From: Elusimicrobiota bacterium
GTDB taxonomy: Bacteria; Elusimicrobiota; Elusimicrobia; FEN-1173
DNA length: 64,000 nucleotides
Reading direction: 5' to 3'
NCBI GenBank assembly: GCA_016721625.1
Contig: JADKHR010000001.1
Coordinates: forward strand, 2,356,001 to 2,420,000
This document shows, piece by piece, positions 43,729 to 52,044 of the stretch (the stretch's first letter is position 1; each line of letters begins with the position of its first letter). Position numbers and translations under genes: made by a program. The notes under the pieces were generated by a model, which made no database searches, had not been told where the DNA came from, and was given only the letters and a program-made list of their open reading frames with translations.

Positions 43729-44100
43729 ATGAAAGATGGGATCCACCCCTTGTATCAACAAGTCACCGTCGTTTGCGCCTGCGGGAACACCTGGGAAACC
43801 CGCTCCACGGCGAAGCAGATCCGTTTGGAAATTTGTTCCAACTGCCATCCGTTCTACACCGGGCGGCAAAAACTGATGGACACCGCGGGCCGCGTCGAGC
43901 GCTTTGAGAAGCGTTACGCCGAGACCGGCGGCAAGACCGTCGCCCGCAAGCCCGCGAAAAAGAAAGCGGCCCCCGCGGTCAAACCAGCCGCCAAAAAAGC
44001 CGCCAAGGTCCTCACCAGCACTCCGAAACCGGGGACCAAGGCCAAAACCGGAAAGCCCGAGAAACCGGCCAAGACCGAAAAAGTGTCCGCCAAGGCGTAA
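43729..44100 (+). CDS. rpmE: Ribosomal protein L31 with long basic C-terminal tail
   Basis: Residues 1-70 form a normal zinc-type bL31: MKDGIHPLYQQVTVVCACGNTW, the second Cys pair in CSNCHPFYTGRQK, then DTAGRVERFEKRY. Residues ~71-123 add a Lys/Ala/Pro tail resembling histone H1 (KPAKKKAAPAVKPAAKK). Typical L31 is 65-75 residues. SD GAGAGG precedes the ATG. A small stem around the stop codon followed by six T (44092-44110) could be a weak terminator. It sits in the common rpmE-prfA-prmC order. Confidence 0.95.
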   Translation: MKDGIHPLYQQVTVVCACGNTWETRSTAKQIRLEICSNCHPFYTGRQKLMDTAGRVERFEKRYAETGGKTVARKPAKKKAAPAVKPAAKKAAKVLTSTPKPGTKAKTGKPEKPAKTEKVSAKA

Positions 44101-44154
44101 GGCCTTTTTTATCGGCGAATCTCCCCCTGGCGGGGAGGTTCGCTTGAGGTTCCC

Positions 44155-45219
44155 GTGAATCCCGCTTTCGATCCGATCGAAGTCCGTTACCACGCCCTGC
44201 AGGAACGGTTGGCGGACCCCGTTCTTCAGGGCACTCCGACGTACAACGAGTTGGCCCGGGAATACAAGGGTTTGGAACTGGCCGTGCAGAAAGTGCGCAA
44301 GGTCCGCCAGGCTGAAGCCGAAATTCAGCAGGCGGAGGGTTTGCTCTCCTCTTCGGAACCGGACCTGAGGGCCTTGGCCGAGGCGGAGTTAAAAGCGCTC
44401 AGGGAACGGGTGGACGGTCTGTCCCGGGAGCTGGAAGATTTCTTGGTGCCCCGGGATCCCCGGGATGGACGAGACGTCATTATTGAAATTCGCGCGGGAA
44501 CCGGGGGGGACGAAGCGGCGATTTTCGCGGGAGACCTTTTTCGCATGTATTCTCGATACGGGGTCGAACATTCTTTCATCGTGGAGCCCTACGCTTCCTC
44601 TCCCTCGGGGCTCGGGGGTTTCAAGGAAATCGTTTTCGGAATCAAGGGACCGGACGCCTACGCCCGCTTCAAACATGAAAGCGGGGTCCATCGGGTTCAG
44701 CGGGTTCCCGACACCGAGGCGTCCGGCCGCATCCATACCTCGACGGCCACCGTTGCCGTTCTTCCGGAGGCCGACGAGGTGGAAGTGACCGTCAACCCGG
44801 CCGACCTTCGGATCGACACCTACCGCGCCTCCGGCGCCGGGGGCCAACACGTGAACAAGACCGAGTCGGCCATCCGCATCACGCACCTTCCCTCGGGCAT
44901 TGTCGTCGCCTGCCAGGAAGAGCGTAGCCAGGTGAAAAACAGGGCGCGGGCGTTTTCCATGCTCCGGGCCAAGCTTTACCAATCGGAACGGGACCGGTTG
45001 GATGTGGAGCGGCGTGACCTTCGCCGTAGCCAGGTGGGGACGGGGGAACGCACGGAGAAAATCCGAACGTATAATTTTCCCCAAGACCGCGTGACCGACC
45101 ACCGCATCAATCAAAACTGTCATAACCCCCCGGGCATTCGGGAGGGGCACATGGACGACACCCACGCCGCTCTGTGGGATGCCGAAAAAAAGGAGCGGCT
45201 CGCGCGGGTCGAGCCATGA
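44155..45219 (+). CDS. prfA: Peptide chain release factor 1
   Basis: The 354-residue protein starts at a GTG. It has the peptidyl-transferase GGQ motif in SGAGGQHVNKTESAI and the RF1-type recognition loop RVPDTEASGRIHTS (P-x-T, so UAA/UAG, not the SPF of RF2). A strong hairpin (GCGAA-CTCCCC / GGGGAG-TTCGC) at 44114-44143 lies just before the start and could modulate translation. prmC, which methylates the GGQ glutamine, follows with an ATGA overlap. Confidence 0.96.
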   Translation: MNPAFDPIEVRYHALQERLADPVLQGTPTYNELAREYKGLELAVQKVRKVRQAEAEIQQAEGLLSSSEPDLRALAEAELKALRERVDGLSRELEDFLVPRDPRDGRDVIIEIRAGTGGDEAAIFAGDLFRMYSRYGVEHSFIVEPYASSPSGLGGFKEIVFGIKGPDAYARFKHESGVHRVQRVPDTEASGRIHTSTATVAVLPEADEVEVTVNPADLRIDTYRASGAGGQHVNKTESAIRITHLPSGIVVACQEERSQVKNRARAFSMLRAKLYQSERDRLDVERRDLRRSQVGTGERTEKIRTYNFPQDRVTDHRINQNCHNPPGIREGHMDDTHAALWDAEKKERLARVEP

Positions 45220-46100
45220 ACGTCGTGCTGGAATCGATCCCTTTAACCGTTTCAGAGGCCCTTTTGGAGACGACCCAAAGCCTGGTCGCCGCCGGGTTCT
45301 CCAATGGAGAGGGGGAGGCCAAGGAAATGGTGGCCCGGGCCCTGGGCGCGATCCCAAAAACCATGGACCTCCGACGGCCCGACCCCTGGTCGGCGCCTGC
45401 CCAAAAGATCCTGAATTCCCTCCTCCGGAGACGCCTCTCCCACGTTCCCTTGGCCCATCTTCTGGGCGAGTGGGACTTTCTGGACCTGACCCTGACCATC
45501 ACGCCCGACGTGCTGATCCCGCGCCCGGAAACCGAAGAACTCTTTTTGTTGATGGTGCGAATAGTGACCTCCTCCGTCGGATGGGGGGAGGGCGCCTCGC
45601 AGGTTTTGTTGGACGTCGGGACGGGGGCCGGCGGTCTGGCCCTTTCCATGGCCCGACGTTGGCCGAAGGCCCAGGTGGTGGCGGTGGACCTTTCGCCGGC
45701 CGTCTTGGCCGTGGCCCGGTGGAACGCGCGGCGGCATGGCTTGGAGTCTCGAATCCAGTTTCGAAAAGCGGACCTTTTGTCGGGAGTGGAGGCCGGGACG
45801 CTCGATTTGGTGGTGGCCAATTTGCCCTACGTTTCTACGGGAGATTGGGCCGCCCTGTCGCCGGAAGTCCGCCGGGAACCGCGGCTCGCGTTGGACGGCG
45901 GCCCGGACGGCCTCGCCTTGATCCGCCGGTTGATTCCTGAGGCGGCGTTCGCGCTCAAGGTGGGAGGCCGGTTGTTCTTGGAGGTTGGGATCGGCCAGTC
46001 GGAGGAAGCGGCGGAGGGAATGCGGAACGCGGGTTTTTCTTTCGTTGGGGTGGAGAATGATTTTTCCGGGATCCATCGGTTTGTGTGGGGGGAGCGATGA
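45216..46100 (+). CDS. prmC: Release-factor glutamine methyltransferase
   Basis: The 294-residue protein has an N-terminal helical domain and a SAM-dependent methyltransferase domain: LLDVGTGAGGLALSMA (SAM loop), DLSPAVLAVARWNA and the active-site NLPYVSTGDW. The usual motif is NPPY; here Pro2 is Leu, an accepted variant in related enzymes. The PRPETEEL segment is also typical. It methylates the GGQ Gln of RF1/RF2. It overlaps prfA and murA by 4 bases each. Confidence 0.95.
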   Translation: MNVVLESIPLTVSEALLETTQSLVAAGFSNGEGEAKEMVARALGAIPKTMDLRRPDPWSAPAQKILNSLLRRRLSHVPLAHLLGEWDFLDLTLTITPDVLIPRPETEELFLLMVRIVTSSVGWGEGASQVLLDVGTGAGGLALSMARRWPKAQVVAVDLSPAVLAVARWNARRHGLESRIQFRKADLLSGVEAGTLDLVVANLPYVSTGDWAALSPEVRREPRLALDGGPDGLALIRRLIPEAAFALKVGGRLFLEVGIGQSEEAAEGMRNAGFSFVGVENDFSGIHRFVWGER

Positions 46101-47354
46101 TCCGAATGGACAGTTTCGTCGTCAAGGGGGGGCGCCGGTTGAAGGGAACCGTCCGCGTGTCCGGCTCCAAAAATTCAGCGCTTCCTTGCCTTTTCGCGAC
46201 GCTTCTGACCGACGAGGTCTGCGTGTTGGAGAATGTGCCCGACCTCCAGGACATCCGGACCGCGTTCCGCCTTCTGGAACGGCTGGGGAAAAAGGTCGAC
46301 GTTTCCTCTTCAAGGGTCACGGTGAGGAAGCGCGGGGCTCTTCGCGCCCAGGCGCCCTACGATTTGGTCCGTCGGATGCGCGCCAGCGCGGTGGTCATGG
46401 GCCCTCTCCTGGCCCGGCTCGGGCGAGCCGAGGTTTCGCTTCCGGGCGGGTGCGCCATCGGCGCGCGGCCCATCAATTTCCACCTCAAAGCCTTCGAGAA
46501 AATGGGGGCGCGTATTTCCGTTCACGAAGGGTACATCACGGCCGTGGGCCGGCTCCGGGGAGGGCGGGTTAAACTTCCTTTCCCTAGCGTCGGCGCGACG
46601 GAGAATGTTTTGATGGCGGCCACGCTGGCCCGTGGCCGGACGACGATCGAGAACGCGGCCCGCGAACCGGAAATTTCGGACCTGGCGAACCTGTTGACCG
46701 GCATGGGGGCGTCGATCGTGGGCGCGGGAACGCCGCGCATCGTCGTTGACGGATCGCCCCGTCTTCACGGGGTTCACCACCGGGTGATCCCGGACCGGAT
46801 CGAGGCGGGAACGTTTCTGGTGGCGGCGGCCATCACCCGCGGGCGGGTGCGGCTCACGGGGGTGGAACCCGCCCATCTGAAAGCGGTCCTGGACGCGCTC
46901 CGGCGGGCGGGCATGGGGCTCACCGTGGATCGGGACGGCGTGGAGGCGAAGTGGGTTCGGCCGCTCACCCCGGTGTCGGTCAAAACCCGGGTCTACCCCG
47001 GTTTCCCAACGGACATGCAGGCCCAATGGACGGCGCTCATGGCCGTGACCCCAGGCCGGAGCGTGATCGAGGAGGACATTTTCGAAAACCGATTTTTGCA
47101 CGCCCAGGAACTTCTTCGCATGAGCGCGCGTCGATATTCGCGGGAGCCGGGCCCACGTGGAAGGCGTCAAACGGTTGTCGGGGTGCCCTCTCATGGTATC
47201 GGATTTGCGGGCGGGGGCGGCGTTGGTTCTGGCGGGGTTGGCCGCCCAAGGGACGACTAAGATCCTCCGCGTCTACCACCTGGACCGAGGCTATGAACAG
47301 CTTGAAAAAAAATTGCGCGCGTTGGGGGCGGACGTTCGGCGGGTGCCCCAGTGA
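46097..47354 (+). CDS. murA: UDP-GlcNAc 1-carboxyvinyltransferase, reading frame interrupted
   Basis: The main frame gives VKGGRRLKGTVRVSGSKNSALP, the catalytic Cys in LPGGCAIGARPINFHL (the fosfomycin-target residue) and FPTDMQAQWTALMA. Near 47125-47135 the frame shifts. The C-terminus continues elsewhere as VDIRGSRAHVEGVKRLSG, DLRAGAALVLAGLAAQG and YHLDRGYEQLEKKLRALGA. Adding two bases at the GCGCGTCGAT stretch restores about 419 residues, the normal MurA length; a one-base deletion also restores frame. MurA starts peptidoglycan precursor synthesis in the cytoplasm. Confidence 0.9.
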
Positions 47355-48784
47355 GACGTCGTTCGTGGCTGGTTGTCTCGGCAGCGGCTCTCGTCCAGGG
47401 CCTCGGGGGGGCCCAGGAACCCGCGGGTTCTTCCTCTCCCGTCGCCGGGGCGGTCTTTTCATCCACCGCGCCTTCGTCGGACACGCTCGGGACCCCGCTT
47501 CCGGCGACGAACCTGGAGGAAAAACCTTCCTGGCTCCTGCGCGCCGAAAAAAACATGGCGGACGGCGTGGCGGCCGAAACCGCGGGCGACCTCCGCTCGG
47601 CCCACCGAAAATACGCCAAGGCGTTGAAACTGATCGCCGAAGGAGCCGATGACGTGACGCTCCTGAGCCTGAGGCCGCAAATTTCGGAGCTCATGGGCCT
47701 CGCGGGCCAGGGCGCGGGCCCCGAAATTCCGATCGCCGCCATTCCCCCGCCGGCCGTAAACGACCCGGTTCGAGTGCTGGACCTCTCGGCGTCCCTGCCT
47801 CGTACGTCCACCCATTCCTATTCCTTTCGGATCAACGCGGAGGATCCTCTCGTCAAACGGTATGTTGAACTTTATACCGGACCCCTGCGCGGTCGGACCC
47901 AGGAGGCTTTTGACCGAATGAGCCGGTATCTGGAAATGGTGAACCGGACGATTGAAGAAGAACAGATGCCGAAGGAACTCGCCTACCTCCCGGTGGTGGA
48001 AAGCGAATATCAGCCGTTCGCGGTGTCGCCGGCGGGGGCCGTGGGTCTGTGGCAGTTCATGAGTTCCACGGCGAAATTTGCCGGGCTCAAAATTAACTAT
48101 TGGATCGACGAGCGGAGGGATCCCGATAAATCCACCCGGGCGGCCATGAAAACCTTAAAGAGCCTTTACGATTGGTTCGACGACTGGTCCCTGGCTTTGG
48201 CCGCCTACAACCGGGGTTTATACGGCATCCAACGGGATTTGGAGTTCACTCGGTCGACAAATTTTTCCCTCCTCTCCAGCCGGCAGGGCGTTCCCGTGGA
48301 GACGGAGCACTATGTGCCGAAGCTGATGGCCCTCGTCCTGATCGGCGAGAACCCGGCGGCCCATGGGTTTCGGGCTCCTTCCTCGGGGCGCTCTCCGAAA
48401 CCCGACACGGTGATTCTTGAAAAACCTTTGGACCTAAAAGTGGCGGCGGCCTGCGCGCGGACCACCGAGGCGGTCATCCGGGAACTCAATCCTTCGTTGC
48501 GTTTGTGGGTGACGCCGAACAACGAACCGAATTTCGCTTTGAAGGTCCCCCCGGGATCCAAGACCCTGTTTTTGGAAGAACTGGCCAAGGTGAAGGATTG
48601 GACGCCTTCGCCGGGTTTCGTCCGCTACACCGTCCAGAAAGGCGACATTTTGGGCCGTATCGCGAAACGTTACCGGACCACGTCGGAGGCGATCCAGCGG
48701 GAAAACAAGATCGCTAACCCCAACCGTCTTCGACCCGGAGATAAACTGGTCATCCGACCCGGCCGCGGATTCAAAGGAGAATAA
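47351..48784 (+). CDS. LysM-containing lytic transglycosylase (MltD-like)
   Basis: The 477-residue protein starts at a GTG inside the murA stop. After a signal peptide come a ~90-residue helical region, an SLT domain with the catalytic Glu in LPVVESEYQPFAVSPAG and the following AVGLWQFMSSTA and ALAAYNRG motifs. A C-terminal LysM follows (VRYTVQKGDILGRIAKRYRT...LRPGDKLVIRPG). It cleaves murein glycan strands. Placement after murA links synthesis and turnover of the wall. Confidence 0.92.
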   Translation: MRRRSWLVVSAAALVQGLGGAQEPAGSSSPVAGAVFSSTAPSSDTLGTPLPATNLEEKPSWLLRAEKNMADGVAAETAGDLRSAHRKYAKALKLIAEGADDVTLLSLRPQISELMGLAGQGAGPEIPIAAIPPPAVNDPVRVLDLSASLPRTSTHSYSFRINAEDPLVKRYVELYTGPLRGRTQEAFDRMSRYLEMVNRTIEEEQMPKELAYLPVVESEYQPFAVSPAGAVGLWQFMSSTAKFAGLKINYWIDERRDPDKSTRAAMKTLKSLYDWFDDWSLALAAYNRGLYGIQRDLEFTRSTNFSLLSSRQGVPVETEHYVPKLMALVLIGENPAAHGFRAPSSGRSPKPDTVILEKPLDLKVAAACARTTEAVIRELNPSLRLWVTPNNEPNFALKVPPGSKTLFLEELAKVKDWTPSPGFVRYTVQKGDILGRIAKRYRTTSEAIQRENKIANPNRLRPGDKLVIRPGRGFKGE

Positions 48785-48789
48785 GCGTT

Positions 48790-50199
48790 ATGGCTCAACC
48801 CATCGTTTTTGGAACGGACGGCTGGCGCGGGCTCATCGCCCGGGATTTCACTTTTCCGAACGTGCGGCGGGTGGCGGAGGCCCTGTCGGTGGTTTTGCGG
48901 CCCCGGTCCCGGGTGGCCGTGGGATACGATTTCCGTTTCTTGTCGGCGGAGTTCGCGGAGGAAGCGGCACGCATTTTGTCGGCCCGGGGACACCGGGTGT
49001 TCCTTGCCAAAGAGGCCACCACCAGTCCCGCTCTTTCTTTTTCCCTGAAAGGTTTGGGCGCCGCCGCCGGCGTGATGATCACGGCCAGCCACAACCCTTC
49101 CTCCTACAATGGATTCAAGATCAAGGTCCCGCCCGGACGGTCGGCGGACCCGACCTTCACCGCGCTCGTGGAATCAAAGATCGAGTCCGAGGCCCCTCGA
49201 CCGGAGCCGGGACCGGCTCCGGATGCGTTTTCCCCGAGGGAGGGCTACCTCGCCCATCTCCTGTCCCGCCTGAACCCCGCGCTGTGGCGGGGGAAGAAGC
49301 CCCCGATCGCGGTGGACGCCATGCACGGGACAGGCGGCCCCGTTTGGACCGCCCTCTTCGATCGGCTGGGGATGAAAGGGGAGATCGTGCGGGGGAATCG
49401 AGACCCGCTCTTCGGCGGGACCGCGCCGGAACCCATTGAAAAAAATCTAGCACCGCTCGTGGACGCCGTTCGGCGGAGCAAAGCGGCGCTCGGGGTGGCG
49501 GTGGACGGCGACGCAGACCGTTTGGGCATCGTCGACGACACGGGCGCTTACCTGCCCCCCCACACGGTCTTCCCTCTTCTTTTGACGCACCTGGTTCAAA
49601 ACCGGAAATTGAAGGGGAACGTGGTGCAGGCGGTCTCCCTCGGCTATTTGTCGGAACGGATGGCCAAAGCCTGGGGCCTGCCGCTGACTCACGTCCCCGT
49701 GGGGTTCAAATACGTGGCGGACGAGATGGCTCGCCGCAAGACGTTGTTGGGGGGCGAGGAATCGGGCGGTTTCGGTGTCGGATTGTGGGGGTTGGAGCGG
49801 GACGGGATTCTTTCCGGCCTTCTCTTGATAGAGATGGTTCTCGCCTCCGGCAAACCGCTGTCGGCGCTCCGTCGGGAAATGGCGGAAAAGTTTGGCGCTT
49901 CGGATTTTCAACGGGTGGACCTACCCCTGCGGACGCCCGTCCCCGATAAGGCCGCCTGGGCCGCCGCCGTGGCCCAGCGCGTGCCGGAGAAGCTCGCGGG
50001 GCGGCTCGTGAAGGAAAAACGAACGGCCGATGGTTTGAAGATTATTCTGGCGGACGGCGCCTGGCTTCTCCTGCGGCCCAGCGGAACGGAACCCCTGCTT
50101 CGGACCTACGCCGAAACGCCGGATCCCGCCGTCACGGCTCAGCTTCTCCGCAAGGCCCAGGAATGGGCGGGGACGAAAATCGGGCCGCCTGGATCATGA
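48790..50199 (+). CDS. Phosphohexomutase (phosphoglucomutase/phosphomannomutase family)
   Basis: The 469-residue protein shows FGTDGWRGLIARDFTFPN, the phosphoserine loop ITASHNPSSYNGFKIK, metal-binding DGDADRLGI, the sugar-binding GGEESGGFG and the phosphate-binding RPSGTEPLLRTYAE. It interconverts hexose 1- and 6-phosphates. GlmM, PGM and PMM cannot be separated reliably by these motifs. SD GGAG precedes the ATG 6 bases after the transglycosylase gene. Confidence 0.92.
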   Translation: MAQPIVFGTDGWRGLIARDFTFPNVRRVAEALSVVLRPRSRVAVGYDFRFLSAEFAEEAARILSARGHRVFLAKEATTSPALSFSLKGLGAAAGVMITASHNPSSYNGFKIKVPPGRSADPTFTALVESKIESEAPRPEPGPAPDAFSPREGYLAHLLSRLNPALWRGKKPPIAVDAMHGTGGPVWTALFDRLGMKGEIVRGNRDPLFGGTAPEPIEKNLAPLVDAVRRSKAALGVAVDGDADRLGIVDDTGAYLPPHTVFPLLLTHLVQNRKLKGNVVQAVSLGYLSERMAKAWGLPLTHVPVGFKYVADEMARRKTLLGGEESGGFGVGLWGLERDGILSGLLLIEMVLASGKPLSALRREMAEKFGASDFQRVDLPLRTPVPDKAAWAAAVAQRVPEKLAGRLVKEKRTADGLKIILADGAWLLLRPSGTEPLLRTYAETPDPAVTAQLLRKAQEWAGTKIGPPGS

Positions 50200-50250
50200 A
50201 CCGGAGGGGGGATAGGGGGCGGTCCCTTTCGGAGGCGGAGTATTTTTCCC

Positions 50251-50278
50251 TTGTAAATTTCTGTTTTGGATCTATACT
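50251..50278 (+). promoter_or_regulatory. Promoter ahead of the GGDEF pair
   Basis: TTGTAA (50251-50256), a 16-base spacer and TATACT (50273-50278). Transcription would start near 50285, about 360 bases before the first GGDEF gene. Confidence 0.55.
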
Positions 50279-50643
50279 AATAGGGAGTGAAGTTGAGCTG
50301 TGGGCTCCTCTGGATCGGATGACGTTAAGGCCAATGCCGGTCCCTTAAGTCCCGGAGGGGCCTGGCCCCCTTCATGGGGCTCTGTTTAAGTGGGTAAAGT
50401 TTGGATGTCGATGTCAAAGGAGCCCGATCCATCGGGCAACGACGCTTGCCTGCAGGGAAGTGACGGGCCGGTGTTTCAGTTGTTTTAAGAAAATGATCCA
50501 AAGGGTCGGTCGGGGGTCCTGTTCCCGATGGCCCATCCTAACCGAAATTCCAGACGCCAGGGAGGGCGGCTGGAAATCGGACTTTCGTTACGGAGGACAC
50601 ACGGTTTGATGACAACCCGGGCACGACCACAAGGAATCACGCG
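50279..50643 (+). ncRNA. Long structured leader or small RNA before the GGDEF genes
   Basis: No ORF with a start site is supported here. Several complementary segments are visible. GGCTCCT (50303-50309) can pair with AGGAGCC (50418-50424). GGATCGG (50312-50318) can pair with the CCGATCC that follows; because these two pairings are interleaved they form either a pseudoknot or alternatives. GCCCC/GGGGC makes a local hairpin around 50375-50390. It does not match the c-di-GMP riboswitch, RNase P, tmRNA or SRP patterns I know. Whether it is a leader or an independent RNA is open. Confidence 0.4.
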
Positions 50644-52044
50644 GTGTCGTTAACGGAACCTCAACCGCTCCTGTTGTTCTCGACGGGCGCCCGTTCGCGG
50701 GGCACCCAGTTGGCTGCGCTGTTGATCGGCCCCGCGGGGCTTCCCCTTTTTACCGCCTTGATCCTTTGGGGAATGGTCCGCGCTCCCCTTCCCGCCACCC
50801 ACCTTTTCCCCCTCTTCGTTTCCCTGGAGTTGTTTCTCTACCTTGGGGCGGGACTGAGCTGGGTGTTTGCCACGGCGATTTTGGCTTCGGCGGTCGCTTT
50901 GGGCGGATTCTTTTTTTCCATGGCGCCCTGGGCCCGGACTCTTTACGCCATCCACGGGATTTTGGTGTGGGTGGTGTTTTGGGTCCTCAGTTTGTTCGAC
51001 CGCCGTCGGAACGCCACCTGGAACCATTTTCACGAGGAATGGGATGGTCTCGAGCTGGATCTCTCCCGCCTTCAGGCCGATGTCGAAACGGCCCGAACGG
51101 TGATCGAAGACAACCAAGCCCGCATCGGCGCCTTCGATCGCCTCCAACTGTTCACCGATGACCTCATTGGTCCCTACCACCGGGACGAACTGCTCCAGCG
51201 CGCTCAAGCGGGTTTGCGAACCATGTTTCCCAAAGCCCGGGTGACGCTTCACCTCTTTCCCAAACCCGACGCCCCGGACCCCGGCGACGAGTGGGGCATG
51301 AAGGTGTTGCAATGGGGCCAACCGAGGCTCCTGACGTCGCGGGCCTCCACGACCCCCACCTGGGAGCCCGGCCTTTTCATCTGCCTTCCGGTCAAGGGGC
51401 GGGAAACCTACCTAGGGTGGATCGCCCTGGAGGCTAAAAGCGCAGACCAGCCCTTCCACATCCACGACCTCCGCCTGGCTTCCATCGGCTCGGACCTGAT
51501 TTCCCTGGCGCTCGGCAACACGGAACGTTTCAGCCAGACCGAGGCTTTGGCCATTTCAGACGAGCTGACGGGGGTTTACACCCGAGGCTACTTCAACGAG
51601 CGTCTTTTGGAGGAGTTTGGGAAGGCGCGCCACAACTCCCGCCCCTTCTCTTTGGTCCTTCTGGACATCGACCACTTTAAAAAGGTCAACGACGCCCACG
51701 GGCACCACATGGGCGACGAAGTTCTTCGCTGGCTGGCTCGCCTTGTCACGGCCCAGGCCCGGGAGACCGATTTCGTCGCCCGCTACGGCGGCGAAGAATT
51801 TGTGGTCATCATGCCCTCGACCCGCGGCGCCGACGCCTTCCGGTTCACCCAACGCCTCGTTAAAATCATCGCCGCCACGCCTTTCCGGTGGGGGCAAAAA
51901 AATATCAAGGTCACCGTATCCGCCGGGGTCGCCACCTTGACGGACGACGTGGCGAACGAGGAAGAAATGATCCGTCGTTCGGACGAGGCTCTTTACGCCG
52001 CCAAGAACGGCGGCCGCAATCGGGTGCGCGCCCATGCGGATTGA
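50644..52044 (+). CDS. Membrane-anchored diguanylate cyclase with I-site
   Basis: The 466-residue protein has four N-terminal helices (to ~residue 120), a coiled-coil and a GAF-like region (MFPKARVTLHLF...). A C-terminal GGDEF domain from about residue 300 (ALAISDELTGVYTRGYFN) follows. The active site is ARYGGEEFVVIM and the product-inhibition I-site RETD lies exactly five residues before it. It should make c-di-GMP with feedback inhibition. The start is a GTG after a long leader; the stop overlaps the next GGDEF gene by 11 bases. Confidence 0.92.
   Translation: MSLTEPQPLLLFSTGARSRGTQLAALLIGPAGLPLFTALILWGMVRAPLPATHLFPLFVSLELFLYLGAGLSWVFATAILASAVALGGFFFSMAPWARTLYAIHGILVWVVFWVLSLFDRRRNATWNHFHEEWDGLELDLSRLQADVETARTVIEDNQARIGAFDRLQLFTDDLIGPYHRDELLQRAQAGLRTMFPKARVTLHLFPKPDAPDPGDEWGMKVLQWGQPRLLTSRASTTPTWEPGLFICLPVKGRETYLGWIALEAKSADQPFHIHDLRLASIGSDLISLALGNTERFSQTEALAISDELTGVYTRGYFNERLLEEFGKARHNSRPFSLVLLDIDHFKKVNDAHGHHMGDEVLRWLARLVTAQARETDFVARYGGEEFVVIMPSTRGADAFRFTQRLVKIIAATPFRWGQKNIKVTVSAGVATLTDDVANEEEMIRRSDEALYAAKNGGRNRVRAHAD

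Noticed and set aside
50163..50348. 61-codon ORF after the phosphohexomutase gene
   Set aside because: It overlaps the mutase end and spans the promoter at 50251-50278; composition is not protein-like.
50279..50643. c-di-GMP class I riboswitch before the GGDEF genes
   Set aside because: The conserved GEMM core segments are not found; only a generic structured leader can be claimed.
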